Source: Candidatus Bilamarchaeum dharawalense
GTDB lineage: Archaea; Micrarchaeota; Micrarchaeia; Anstonellales; Bilamarchaeaceae
Assembly: GCA_902386555.1 (NCBI GenBank)
Contig: CABMJJ010000009.1
Location: 213,680-277,679, forward strand
Direction of reading: 5' to 3'
DNA: 64,000 bases
The notes below the pieces were generated by a model. The model was not told the DNA's origin. It ran no database searches and worked only from the letters and a program-made list of their open reading frames with translations. Position 1 is the first letter of the stretch, and each line of letters opens with the position of its first letter. Positions 37,276 through 46,691 of this stretch are shown here, one piece after another. Position numbers and translations under genes: made by a program.

Positions 37276-38168
37276 CCGTCTAATTTTTTCTTCATTTCAT
37301 CCAGCCACACTCGCTCTTTCAATGAGTGAGGGGTAATCTCCTGAGCGAACTTTTCTGCACCCCCGGATTTTTCACGAGACAGCCAGTTCTTTTTTTGCTT
37401 AATTTTTTTTAGGTATTCTGGATTGGCCAGTAGAATTTGTCTTAAAATTCTCTCGTAGCGATTTTTCTTTCTTGAAACTTCTTCAAGTTTTCTTTGGGCT
37501 GCGGTTTCTGCTATGGTACCCTTACCCGTAACTCTCACCAGTTGGGCTTTGGCAACAGATTCCTCATAGCGAAATTGATTTATTTTAGCCATGAATTTGG
37601 CAATTGGAATTTTAATCAAAGAATCAGAAATAAGCAGCAGCCAGCCTTCCTTAAGAACAACTTTTTCTGCATGTTTTATTGCTTCCAGTGCATCGGCTTT
37701 TATCATATCCTGATTGATAAAACCTCGTAGAACAGGATATTTGACTGTCATAGAACGGGAATTGACCTTACCAACCCAGCCACGCAAGGATTCTCTTGCA
37801 TCTTTGATTTGATTACGCCATTCCATAAGCTGGTCAAGTTTAAGTGACGCTTCCTGTGGTGGAACGGATTTGAAATCCAGAAGCCATATTTTCTTGGAAA
37901 CAACCTTACCAACATCCTCATCTTCTACTATAACTTGGAGAAGTTCTGGAAAATATTTATGCAAGGCCCGAAATTCTTCCAAATTTAGAAGGAGTTGGTC
38001 TATCACTTCCCCTCTTTTTTTACCTATTTCCCTCCAGGTGGATGACATTTCTTTCTTTAGATCACCATCGTAAACATTGTGAAACTGACGTTCCAGTTTG
38101 CGTATTTTGGCTTTCTTTTCATGGAGAAAAACAGCAGCCTCTTCAAGATATTCAATAAGCAGCATCAT
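37272..38168 (-). CDS. Hypothetical helical/coiled-coil protein
   Basis: 298 aa, heptad-like charged helices; translationally coupled to the next gene (4-nt overlap). Confidence 0.55.
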   Translation of the reverse strand: MMLLIEYLEEAAVFLHEKKAKIRKLERQFHNVYDGDLKKEMSSTWREIGKKRGEVIDQLLLNLEEFRALHKYFPELLQVIVEDEDVGKVVSKKIWLLDFKSVPPQEASLKLDQLMEWRNQIKDARESLRGWVGKVNSRSMTVKYPVLRGFINQDMIKADALEAIKHAEKVVLKEGWLLLISDSLIKIPIAKFMAKINQFRYEESVAKAQLVRVTGKGTIAETAAQRKLEEVSRKKNRYERILRQILLANPEYLKKIKQKKNWLSREKSGGAEKFAQEITPHSLKERVWLDEMKKKLDG

Positions 38169-39004
38169 AATCCCTTCTTCATTTTTTCATATTCTTTTTT
38201 CAGCAAGAGGGCATCCAGATCTAATTTTGGTGTCTCACAGATCACTGTTCCAGAATAACCATTTTCAGCAAGTACTTTCATAAATGGTTTGAAGGGAGGC
38301 TCGTTGTTTGTACCGAGGACAAAATGATTGAGTTCTCCCTTATCAGAATAATTTATCTCTGAAAAATGGCAGTGGAATCTTTTAACATAGTCACCCAGTT
38401 CTTTTTCTAATTTGTCAAAGATAGCAAGGTAATCTTTCTCACTGGTTATTCTGAAATCCCCCCGGGCATGAAGATGGGCAAAATCAATCGCAGGTTCAAC
38501 CATTTCCAATTGCTGAGATAATTTAATGTTTTCATCTAACCCACCGAAAGCACTTTTTTTACCAACCGTCTCAGCACCGAGCCTAATTTTGATGGAGTGT
38601 TGCTTAAGTGAGACCTCTATATCCTGTAGGTTTTTCTTTGCAATGGCAAATGCCTCGTCTTTAGATAATTTCTGATAGAAACCAGGATGAAAAACTGTAA
38701 TGTTCCCCCCACAAAGAAAGGTGGTTCTTGCTGATTCAAAAATATGTTTTTTGGAATTGTGTATTTTTTGTTCATCACTGGTACATAGATTCACATAATA
38801 GGGTGCATGGGATGAAAGAGAGATATCCTGTTTTTTAGCCAGGGTGGCAGCTTCCCTGGCCACATCATCCTTCATTCTAACTCCATGAACAAATTCCATT
38901 TCCATGGCACCAAGACCCAGTTTTGAACAGCATTCGATACCTTCGATGGTGCTTGTACCCTGGCATTGAATAGGAATACCTGCCGGACCAAAACGAATAG
39001 CCAT
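38165..39004 (-). CDS. Endonuclease IV / xylose isomerase-like TIM barrel protein
   Basis: MEMEFVHG; LSSHAPYYVNL; FHPGFY; GAETVGK; HLHARGDF; FHCHFSEI; GTVICETP. Confidence 0.8.
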   Translation of the reverse strand: MAIRFGPAGIPIQCQGTSTIEGIECCSKLGLGAMEMEFVHGVRMKDDVAREAATLAKKQDISLSSHAPYYVNLCTSDEQKIHNSKKHIFESARTTFLCGGNITVFHPGFYQKLSKDEAFAIAKKNLQDIEVSLKQHSIKIRLGAETVGKKSAFGGLDENIKLSQQLEMVEPAIDFAHLHARGDFRITSEKDYLAIFDKLEKELGDYVKRFHCHFSEINYSDKGELNHFVLGTNNEPPFKPFMKVLAENGYSGTVICETPKLDLDALLLKKEYEKMKKGL

Positions 39005-39071
39005 GGCTTAGATAAGAAAGTGAAAAGATAAAAAGAAGTTAGAAAGGATGACAAGGACACCCCAGTCCTTT

Positions 39072-39923
39072 TCATTGACAGAGGTGGGTTTGCTGGTTAC
39101 ATTGTTCTCCTTGTACACAATCAGCCACTGTGTTGCAGTAACCTACTTTTGCATTGCAAAAATGGCTGCTATCGCAAACCTGCCAGCTTCCGCAATCTGC
39201 ATTGGTATTGCAGCGATCGCTATCTGGAACACATCTATGGGTTTGGCTGCTGCAGAGTTCCCATTCGTTACATTCGTTGTGTGCCAGACAATAGCCTTGT
39301 CTTGCAACGCATTTGTTGGTGGTTTTATCGCAGCTAGACCAACCAGCAGGACAGTCTTCGCTACTTATACAGAATCCAGATTTAGGAAGACAAACGTGGG
39401 ATTTGACTTCACAGGTCTGCCAACCTACGCAATCACCTTCAACATCACATTTACCAGGAAGAAGAATGCATCTTTTTGAGGTAATTTCACATTGTCTCCA
39501 GGAGTCACAATCTCGAGTATCAACACAAAAACCAGGTGCTGGACCGCATTGGTGTTTAGCAGGATTACAGAACTCGGATGGTTGATTACATTGATTATCT
39601 GCATCGCAATAGCCTGGTGCTGGTCTGCATCTTAATTCAGAATCGCAAACCTGCCAGTTCTGACAATCACTGGTTTTTCTACAGTAACCAGATTTGAAAA
39701 GACAAAGATGAGTTGTGGTTGCATCACAGGAAGTTAAATTGTCAGTACAATCTGTATCCACAAAACAATAGCCAGCGCGTAGAGAGCAAACCTTGCCAGA
39801 TATATTACATGTCTCCCATGCCTGACAGTTGGCATCAGAAGTACATGCAGTTGGTCCGCTACTTCCCCCACATCCAGCTAATAAAAAAACAAGAGCCACA
39901 AGCCCGATTAATATAAGTCTCAT
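39072..39923 (-). CDS. Cys-rich lipoprotein made of about 10 tandem four-Cys repeats
   Basis: Lipobox LLAGC; units such as CRKTSDCQNWQVCDSELRCRPAPGY. Confidence 0.75.
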   Translation of the reverse strand: MRLILIGLVALVFLLAGCGGSSGPTACTSDANCQAWETCNISGKVCSLRAGYCFVDTDCTDNLTSCDATTTHLCLFKSGYCRKTSDCQNWQVCDSELRCRPAPGYCDADNQCNQPSEFCNPAKHQCGPAPGFCVDTRDCDSWRQCEITSKRCILLPGKCDVEGDCVGWQTCEVKSHVCLPKSGFCISSEDCPAGWSSCDKTTNKCVARQGYCLAHNECNEWELCSSQTHRCVPDSDRCNTNADCGSWQVCDSSHFCNAKVGYCNTVADCVQGEQCNQQTHLCQ

Positions 39924-39955
39924 GGTGTGTTATTGGATTGATGGTTTTATATTTC

Positions 39956-40615
39956 TTACTTGAATCTATGAAAAATAGGTAAAAGCCCGCCAATATCTCT
40001 TATGGTAAAATCTGCCCTACTTTTAATAGAGGAGTATTTACCTGTTAAAACACGGATAGTTCGGATACCAACCGATTTGGCAGGCAGAATATCAGCATCT
40101 TCTCTATCTCCTATGATTATACATTCTTCTGGCTTGGCTTTCAGTTTAACGAGAATACGTTTGTAGAACATTTGATCTTTTTCTTTTTCAGTAACAAAGA
40201 CCCCATCAAAATAAAGCGCCAACCTCAATCGGATCAGCTTATCCCACTGTTTGATGGAATTTCCACTTGTTGCAACATAGATTTTGAATCCCGACTCCTT
40301 AAGATGCAACAGTGTCAATGGTACTGTGGAGAATGGTTGGATTGCAGTTTTAGTATCATGATAGGCAGCTATGGCAGCTGCAATAAATCGTTCCGGTTCA
40401 CTGACTTTTAATTGCCTGCAGAGTTCATTAAAATGTCCCTCATAATTGGAACCCTTCTTCTCAATGATTTTAGTTAATCTGGAATTCAACGATTGATAAT
40501 TTGTATCAAGCCCCATGCTAATCATTGCATTGAGAGCATTTTTTCTAGCCAGTGTGGAGAATTCAGTTGATGGAAAAAGAGTATCGTCAATATCAAATAA
40601 AACGAATTTAAGCAT
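39956..40615 (-). CDS. HAD-superfamily hydrolase
   Basis: FDIDDTLF; VATSGN; IIGDREDADILPAKSVGI. Confidence 0.88.
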   Translation of the reverse strand: MLKFVLFDIDDTLFPSTEFSTLARKNALNAMISMGLDTNYQSLNSRLTKIIEKKGSNYEGHFNELCRQLKVSEPERFIAAAIAAYHDTKTAIQPFSTVPLTLLHLKESGFKIYVATSGNSIKQWDKLIRLRLALYFDGVFVTEKEKDQMFYKRILVKLKAKPEECIIIGDREDADILPAKSVGIRTIRVLTGKYSSIKSRADFTIRDIGGLLPIFHRFK

Positions 40616-40646
40616 AATATAGAATTAGAGAAATAAAAATAAAGAG

Positions 40647-41684
40647 TTATCTTTCTCTTTCAACTGGGATAGTCACTGGACTCAAGGTCACCGTGCATCT
40701 GCCAGAATCAACCTGGACCAACCCTTTTTGAGCCATTGTAAGTACGTCAGTTTGGCCATCCTGTTTTGTACAGCCACCATTGCCACATTCAACGGTTCCG
40801 CTTTTGATTTTTGGATTGCCTGAATCATCAACATCAATGGATACTGAAACTTCGATTAATTGTCTTTCAGCACCCAATGCTGCTCGGATTGATCGTACTC
40901 TTTGGAATATTGCTTTTTTCATTGATTGGTAAAGACTGTCTGCAACTTCTTCAGAACATTCTGGAACTTTAACTCTCATGACTTTTGGACAGTCAGCTTC
41001 ACAGTAGTTTGGTGCTCTTTTGTTGCATGATTCGTTTACTGTTACTGAAGCGTATTCGTAGGAAGTTGTCCCGTCTGGTCTTGTTACTGGAACTAAAACA
41101 CCAGTCTCAACGTTTCGGTCAACCTTACCATTTCCGCAGTGAGTATCAGCCAAACAAACTTCTGGTTGGGCAGTTTTTGGAGTAACATCAACTTCGCCAG
41201 ATAATCTTGCTTTATCAAATGGAGTATCAACACTTGGGATTTCTAAAGCGCCAACTTTACCATCACCACAGCGGCCACAGCTTGCTTCATCATAATTTGG
41301 TGATCGGTGATCCCCTTCTCCCTTATCCAATTCACATTTCTTATCTCCTTTTACTGGAGGAGGTGCGCAATCAAGGCAGCCTTCTTTTGGAACTGCAACT
41401 GGATAGAATTCAACATCATATTGAACGATTACTTCTTTTTCATGAATAGTAACACATTGCCTTGCTTCTGCTTTTTCTACTGCAACTATTGGTGCTGGAG
41501 TAGTGGCTAATTGAACCGGACTTTCAGTCATTGGACCACCACAGGTCTTAAGAAAAATAAGGGCTGCGGCTACGGCTGCAGTACCACCTACAGTGGCATA
41601 GCTTTTCCATCCTACTTTTCTTGATTCCGACTCAGATGAACGAGATACTCTAGTCATTTTTTCACCTTTATAACCAAAACCCAT
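40647..41684 (-). CDS. Membrane-anchored Cys-containing hypothetical protein
   Basis: N-terminal TM (YATVGGTAAVAAALIFLKTC), then CXXC/EADC motifs. Confidence 0.55.
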   Translation of the reverse strand: MGFGYKGEKMTRVSRSSESESRKVGWKSYATVGGTAAVAAALIFLKTCGGPMTESPVQLATTPAPIVAVEKAEARQCVTIHEKEVIVQYDVEFYPVAVPKEGCLDCAPPPVKGDKKCELDKGEGDHRSPNYDEASCGRCGDGKVGALEIPSVDTPFDKARLSGEVDVTPKTAQPEVCLADTHCGNGKVDRNVETGVLVPVTRPDGTTSYEYASVTVNESCNKRAPNYCEADCPKVMRVKVPECSEEVADSLYQSMKKAIFQRVRSIRAALGAERQLIEVSVSIDVDDSGNPKIKSGTVECGNGGCTKQDGQTDVLTMAQKGLVQVDSGRCTVTLSPVTIPVERER

Positions 41685-41766
41685 CTTGGGTAATTGTGTT
41701 ACAATGTATACTTTAGTGGCAAACTATATTTAAACCTATCATTTGTCAAAAATAAAGAAAAAAACA

Positions 41767-42960
41767 TCATTTTACCTCTAAAGTTGCTGCTTCCCTATCA
41801 AGGTTACCATTTCTTGTTCTCTGAGACCAGGTAACCATGGCTGCCTGAGCAGCACCAAGACCCATGATTATTGGGTTGAATGCAGCACCAAGAAGCTGGC
41901 TGGCTTCAGCAGTAATTGGGGTAAACAACAGTGCAGCATCGATAGCAAGACAAATTGCAGTTGTCACGATCTCAGGAACATATGGTTTTATTCTGAGATT
42001 GGTTAATGTTTCAGCAACTCCGCCTTGGGTTTTTGCAAGTTTTTCAACAACTGGTTTTGGACCCTTGATCAGGTATTCAACTTGTTTACCATCGTGCAAT
42101 CGAGCGGTTAGAGTTATCTTGCCATAGGTGGTTAGTATCTCTCTAGTAACTGCCTCGCCTGCATGAAGACTAATATTTTCTCTTCCTTTTGGAGTGTGAA
42201 GGACCAGGTCGTACTGCCCCGAGGTGGATTTGGTATATTCCAAATAACAACCAGTAAACAATCGCCTTTGTGTACCTGGAAGACCGAGGGTTGTTTTAAG
42301 TGTTTTTGAATGTGGGATATCTGCCGCTTTTTGCAGGATACCTTCAACTTCACCTGCTAATCTTATTGCATCTACATATCTTTTTTCAGCAATAGCAGTG
42401 TTGGCTTCTCCTTTTTTAGCAGCAGCATCAGATAGATCTTTTCCTAATTTCGCTGCAGCATCTATTTTGGCAGATGCTTTATCAACTGCCTTGCGAGCAT
42501 CTTTTTCAGTAGGACCTTTTGGAACTTTTGGTGCTTTGACTGGTTTTACAACAACCGGCTTTGGAGCTGGTGTTGGTGCTATTTTTGGTGGTTCATCAAC
42601 GTGAAATGGAATGGGTGCTGGTGCATCTGCTGCAGATCCAGATGGTTTTGGTGCTTCTCTAACAAATGGAGGATCTCTTGGTAGGTCACCAAGATCAATT
42701 GGTTTATCTCTGTCTGGACCAAAGCCTCTAGCAAGAACATCAGTTCTATCATGTGGTTCTTCTCTTACCGGTGCAACAACTTTTGGTGCTGCTTCTGGTT
42801 TTGGTACTGGACCTCCTGGAAGACCATCAGTCAAACCTTTTTCTGCAACTCTTGCTGCAAGTGGTGCGCCAGGATTAACAGCTCGGTTAGCTGCATCCAA
42901 TCCGGCATTGACTTCATCCCTGAGTGAAGAACCCCCGCCTCTTCCTCGTGGAGGTGCCAT
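41767..42960 (-). CDS. Hypothetical Pro/Ala/Lys-rich protein with C-terminal hydrophobic segments
   Basis: 397 aa; shares AARVAEKGLTDGLPGGPVPKPEAAPKVVAPV with the next ORF. Confidence 0.6.
   Translation of the reverse strand: MAPPRGRGGGSSLRDEVNAGLDAANRAVNPGAPLAARVAEKGLTDGLPGGPVPKPEAAPKVVAPVREEPHDRTDVLARGFGPDRDKPIDLGDLPRDPPFVREAPKPSGSAADAPAPIPFHVDEPPKIAPTPAPKPVVVKPVKAPKVPKGPTEKDARKAVDKASAKIDAAAKLGKDLSDAAAKKGEANTAIAEKRYVDAIRLAGEVEGILQKAADIPHSKTLKTTLGLPGTQRRLFTGCYLEYTKSTSGQYDLVLHTPKGRENISLHAGEAVTREILTTYGKITLTARLHDGKQVEYLIKGPKPVVEKLAKTQGGVAETLTNLRIKPYVPEIVTTAICLAIDAALLFTPITAEASQLLGAAFNPIIMGLGAAQAAMVTWSQRTRNGNLDREAATLEVK
42766..42859. repeat. 94-bp exact direct repeat, copy 1
   Basis: Identical to 43842..43935 by direct comparison. 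Confidence 0.9.
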
Positions 42961-44021
42961 TAGGCTTCACCCACTGGTCTTACACTTTCCCAATTAATTT
43001 GAGAAAGGCAAGCGTTGGCTCTGGCAACTACAACAGCAGTACGAAGTTCTATCTGTGCTTTAAGTGCTGCATTTTCTGGTAATGCAAGAGCAGTTGGATT
43101 TGTGTTCTCTTCTGCTGAAATCATTGCAACCACATTTGCACTGACAGTCATATCTGCTAAAATACCTTTGGTTGTTTCAACACCAGATTTTCTAGCGATG
43201 TCAACCACTGGACCAAAGTCTAAACCATTGTCAGCTCTTGTGCCTGCAACTTTTGGATCTTTTGGAAGATTTGCAGTTAATTCACCAAGAACATAGTGGG
43301 AGACTTGCATTACCGTCATTGCTCTGACGATACCTGCACTCTCTGCTCCTGTTCCAAATGCTCGATCAACATCGCTTTCGAGTTGGTCGAGTCTTGCTCT
43401 TAAGCCTTGTGCTGGATTTGGTTCTGCTTCGGTGGGTACTTTACCTTCAATTGCATCAACTAAAGAAGTGATTGAATTTCTTACACCGGCCATGAATGGA
43501 TCAATAACTGTTTGGCGCAATTCTTGCAATACACCAGCAACAAATTCTGGTCTTTGTTTTGCTAATGCAGCTGCAACTAAAGCATCAATATCCAATGGTG
43601 GTTTCTCTTCAGCAACTGATTTTGGTGCTTCAACTGGTGCTGGAGCAGATTGTTTAGGTGGTTCAACAGCTGCAACTACATCGCGTGTTGAAACTTCACC
43701 AGGTTCAGGAATATCAACTGGTGCTGATGATGGTGTAGACGATGCTGAGAATCCTGCAAGTATATCTTCTACTGGTGCAACAACTTTTGGTGCTGCTTCT
43801 GGTTCTACTGGTGCAACAACTTTTGGTGCTGCTTCTGGTTCTACCGGTGCAACAACTTTTGGTGCTGCTTCTGGTTTTGGTACTGGACCTCCTGGAAGAC
43901 CATCAGTCAAACCTTTTTCTGCAACTCTTGCTGCAGCTGGTACAACTGGTGTTACTGGAGCCTTACCCTGTAATCCTATTTTTTTCAATCTATCTGCTAA
44001 TGATTCAGTCATTATAATCAC
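42960..44021 (-). CDS. Hypothetical repeat-containing protein
   Basis: 353 aa; three EAAPKVVAPVEP repeats; start/stop overlaps with both neighbours (operon). Confidence 0.6.
   Translation of the reverse strand: MIIMTESLADRLKKIGLQGKAPVTPVVPAAARVAEKGLTDGLPGGPVPKPEAAPKVVAPVEPEAAPKVVAPVEPEAAPKVVAPVEDILAGFSASSTPSSAPVDIPEPGEVSTRDVVAAVEPPKQSAPAPVEAPKSVAEEKPPLDIDALVAAALAKQRPEFVAGVLQELRQTVIDPFMAGVRNSITSLVDAIEGKVPTEAEPNPAQGLRARLDQLESDVDRAFGTGAESAGIVRAMTVMQVSHYVLGELTANLPKDPKVAGTRADNGLDFGPVVDIARKSGVETTKGILADMTVSANVVAMISAEENTNPTALALPENAALKAQIELRTAVVVARANACLSQINWESVRPVGEA
43774..43881. repeat. 36-bp tandem repeat, 3 copies (starts 43774, 43810, 43846)
   Basis: ggtgcaacaacttttggtgctgcttctggttctac[t/c] units; third unit diverges at its end. 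Confidence 0.9.
43842..43935. repeat. 94-bp exact direct repeat, copy 2
   Basis: Identical to 42766..42859. Confidence 0.9.
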
Positions 44022-45511
44022 CCTTTAGAAAGATCAACTGGCGTATCCTTAACCGCAAGACCTTGAGCAATAGTTTCTGTTCTTCCTTCAACTGGTGCTG
44101 CTGTTACTGGATTCTTGAAGCTTGGTTCAGCAATTAGTGCACTCACATCTGGAGAAAGTAACACCTCAAGGGTAATTTCTCCTTTTAAAAATTTGGCAAA
44201 CAAGTCAAGCTTTGCATCTACTGCAGCAAACCCATCTGCAATTGCTTTTGGCAAAGCAGCTAGCTGGCCTTCCACTTTAGTTACAGCCGCCTGAGCGCCT
44301 TCTGCAGCTTTTTGTGCAGCTCCAAGAAGACCTTCAGCTCGTTGTGCTGCAGCTTTTGCTTCTTCAGCTTGTCTTACTGCAGAACCTGCGCTAGTCTTGG
44401 CAGTCCGAACTTCTGAGAAAAGGAAATCAGCAAGTGCTGGACCACGAAGTTCAATATCAGCTTGACCAGGTTCATTTACTTTTAACACAAACACATCTTC
44501 AACTGCTTTTCTTGTCATATCTGGCAGGTCGAATTTTATTTTCTCCAATGCGCCAACAATATGACCAAGTAACGCAACTCCCTTCATTTCAACATTTTCT
44601 ACTTTATCACCTGTTTTAACAGAGACAGTAGCTGTGAAAAGAGATTCCAATGCACCTTGAACACGAGTAGCAAAGGCACCAGCGTCCTGTGCATTTTCAA
44701 TCTGTGCGCATATAAATTCCAATGCCTCGAAACCAGTGATTCTTTCTTTCACCGTGGTTGGTTTACCATCTTGACCATTGGGACCTGGACCCTCACGATT
44801 AACACTAAGCGAACCAATTCCAGTTACAATCTCGCTCAATGCATCAACACCAGTAATGGTGCTTTTTCCGCGTTTAAGTTCCAAACCACTAACATTAGAG
44901 AGTAAAGTTTGCAATGCTTCGGTACCAGACACATCAGACTGACCATATTTCATAGATAGGGCAGCCAGTGCACCTACAATTTCATTAATTTTTTCAAGAG
45001 CCTTTTCACCAGTCAAAGTTTCTTGTTTTCCTTTGACAACAACAGAAATGGAAACTGTGTCTATGGTAGATTTAATATCACGAGCAAGAGTTTCTGTTCT
45101 TTCTGCAGCGTCCTGTGATTTTTGTGCTGCGCCTTTTGCTTCTTCAGTATTGGTTCTAATTTCTCCTGCCAATGTTCTTTCTTCACCGATAAATGCTTCT
45201 ATTGCAGTATTGTTATCATGAACTGCTGCCTGTGCAGCTACGACTTTTTCTCCAGCTTCATGAAGTAGATCTCTTGCTTCTTCAACTTGTTTACCTGCAT
45301 CGGTAGCAGCTTCTTTGGCTCCTCGAGCATCTGCTCTAAGATCATCCAATTGAGCATCAACAACGCCCTTGACTGCGTCCAAACCCTCAGTAAGGCTTGC
45401 GCCAACTGAGCCCTTTTCGCCACCAAGAACTTTTTGAATATTTCTTTTTGCTCCGTCGAAATCTGGTTTCTGTGGAGTAACTTTCTGACCCGGATTACCT
45501 TCGCCTGCCAA
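44018..45511 (-). CDS. Long helical/coiled-coil hypothetical protein
   Basis: Ala/Glu-rich helices, repeated degenerate segments (GxEALxxIxxxIGxL...SVxxK); TTG 45511 preferred over GTG 45520 from SD spacing. Confidence 0.6.
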   Translation of the reverse strand: MAGEGNPGQKVTPQKPDFDGAKRNIQKVLGGEKGSVGASLTEGLDAVKGVVDAQLDDLRADARGAKEAATDAGKQVEEARDLLHEAGEKVVAAQAAVHDNNTAIEAFIGEERTLAGEIRTNTEEAKGAAQKSQDAAERTETLARDIKSTIDTVSISVVVKGKQETLTGEKALEKINEIVGALAALSMKYGQSDVSGTEALQTLLSNVSGLELKRGKSTITGVDALSEIVTGIGSLSVNREGPGPNGQDGKPTTVKERITGFEALEFICAQIENAQDAGAFATRVQGALESLFTATVSVKTGDKVENVEMKGVALLGHIVGALEKIKFDLPDMTRKAVEDVFVLKVNEPGQADIELRGPALADFLFSEVRTAKTSAGSAVRQAEEAKAAAQRAEGLLGAAQKAAEGAQAAVTKVEGQLAALPKAIADGFAAVDAKLDLFAKFLKGEITLEVLLSPDVSALIAEPSFKNPVTAAPVEGRTETIAQGLAVKDTPVDLSKG

Positions 45512-45612
45512 ACATATCACCTCATGATATAGTATAAAATGTGTCTTATGGTATACTTTAGTGGGGATTGTTATTTAAATGTTTGCATTAGTGTTTTTTT
45601 GTAATTTTGGAA

Positions 45613-46614
45613 CTATTGACTGCTCTCGGTGGGTTGGTGGTGTTCATATAATTTAGTGTAACGACCCTCAAACAGAGTTGCCCGTACCAGCCCAAGGATA
45701 AAGCTTGGGGATTCCCTCATTCGTCTAACAGAATAGGGGAACTCATTAGGGCCATATGGTTCATATATTTCAATTGGAACTCCCTGAGTAACCAGTTGAT
45801 CTGCAAGTTTTTTCATAACCCCTCTAAGCATTTGAACTACGAAATAATCTTTTTGGAAATCACCCTGCTGAAATGCCACTGCTTCGGCAATTCGTTCGCT
45901 ATGGTGAGAGCCAATGGCAACACCAAAACTAGAGGATGATTGTGTAAACGCAATTTCTATCAATTCGGCAAATGCACGGTGAATCTCTTCGTTTTTCATA
46001 AATGCAATTCCAGGAGATTCGGGGTAGATTCCTTTTACCAAACGAACCGTGGCCTGATCTCTTTGCATAAGATCCCTAAGGTCATCTGGAGTTCTTTTGA
46101 GATTTGCTTGAAGTACAAGACGAACAAGACGACCCTGCACTTCCAGTAATCTTTTGTATAGTCCTATGGTAAAGTCAGTGGTATCACTACCTTCCATGTC
46201 CATCCAAACAGGAATGCCTTTACGACTGGCAAGAGCAACAATATGTGACATATTTCCTGCAGTATAATTTTCCGGAGTGGACAAACCAGCAACATCCAAC
46301 CCGAACTGGGTGGGTTTCATACTAATTGCTGGGACAAATGTTGGATCGAGTAATTCAGATGAGGAAAGAAAAGTAGCAAGACGTTCTATCAATGTTTCGT
46401 ATGCTTCCATATTATGCATAACTTCTTCTTTAGTTTTACAATGTTCACCAAGATAATTTACAAGGGCGCCTTTACCCTCATCATGATCTTTTTGAATGGC
46501 GCGAAGGACATGTTCCACAGTTGGACCAGCACACCATTTACGTCCAACAGTTGCGTGAAAAATAGCCCCACCAACTCCTGCATGTTGTCTCTGTTTCATT
46601 AGTTCCACCCACAT
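45613..46614 (-). CDS. Proline dehydrogenase-like (PutA/PRODH) protein
   Basis: ISMKPTQFGLD; WMDMEGSDTTDFTI; VLQANLKRTPDDL; RLVKGIYPE; VQMLRGV; EIYEPYGPNEFPYSVRRMRE. Confidence 0.75.
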   Translation of the reverse strand: MWVELMKQRQHAGVGGAIFHATVGRKWCAGPTVEHVLRAIQKDHDEGKGALVNYLGEHCKTKEEVMHNMEAYETLIERLATFLSSSELLDPTFVPAISMKPTQFGLDVAGLSTPENYTAGNMSHIVALASRKGIPVWMDMEGSDTTDFTIGLYKRLLEVQGRLVRLVLQANLKRTPDDLRDLMQRDQATVRLVKGIYPESPGIAFMKNEEIHRAFAELIEIAFTQSSSSFGVAIGSHHSERIAEAVAFQQGDFQKDYFVVQMLRGVMKKLADQLVTQGVPIEIYEPYGPNEFPYSVRRMRESPSFILGLVRATLFEGRYTKLYEHHQPTESSQ

Positions 46615-46691
46615 TTTGTTCTAAGAAGACACCACAATATACCATAAAATAAACAATTTATAAAAGCTAGTTATTTTTTCCTATTATATAG

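Noticed and set aside
42611-42997. 128-aa plus-strand ORF
   Set aside because: Antisense mirror of the Pro/Ala-rich gene 41767..42960.
43432-44028. 198-aa plus-strand ORF
   Set aside because: Low-complexity translation antisense to the repeat-rich minus-strand gene 42960..44021; typical mirror ORF.
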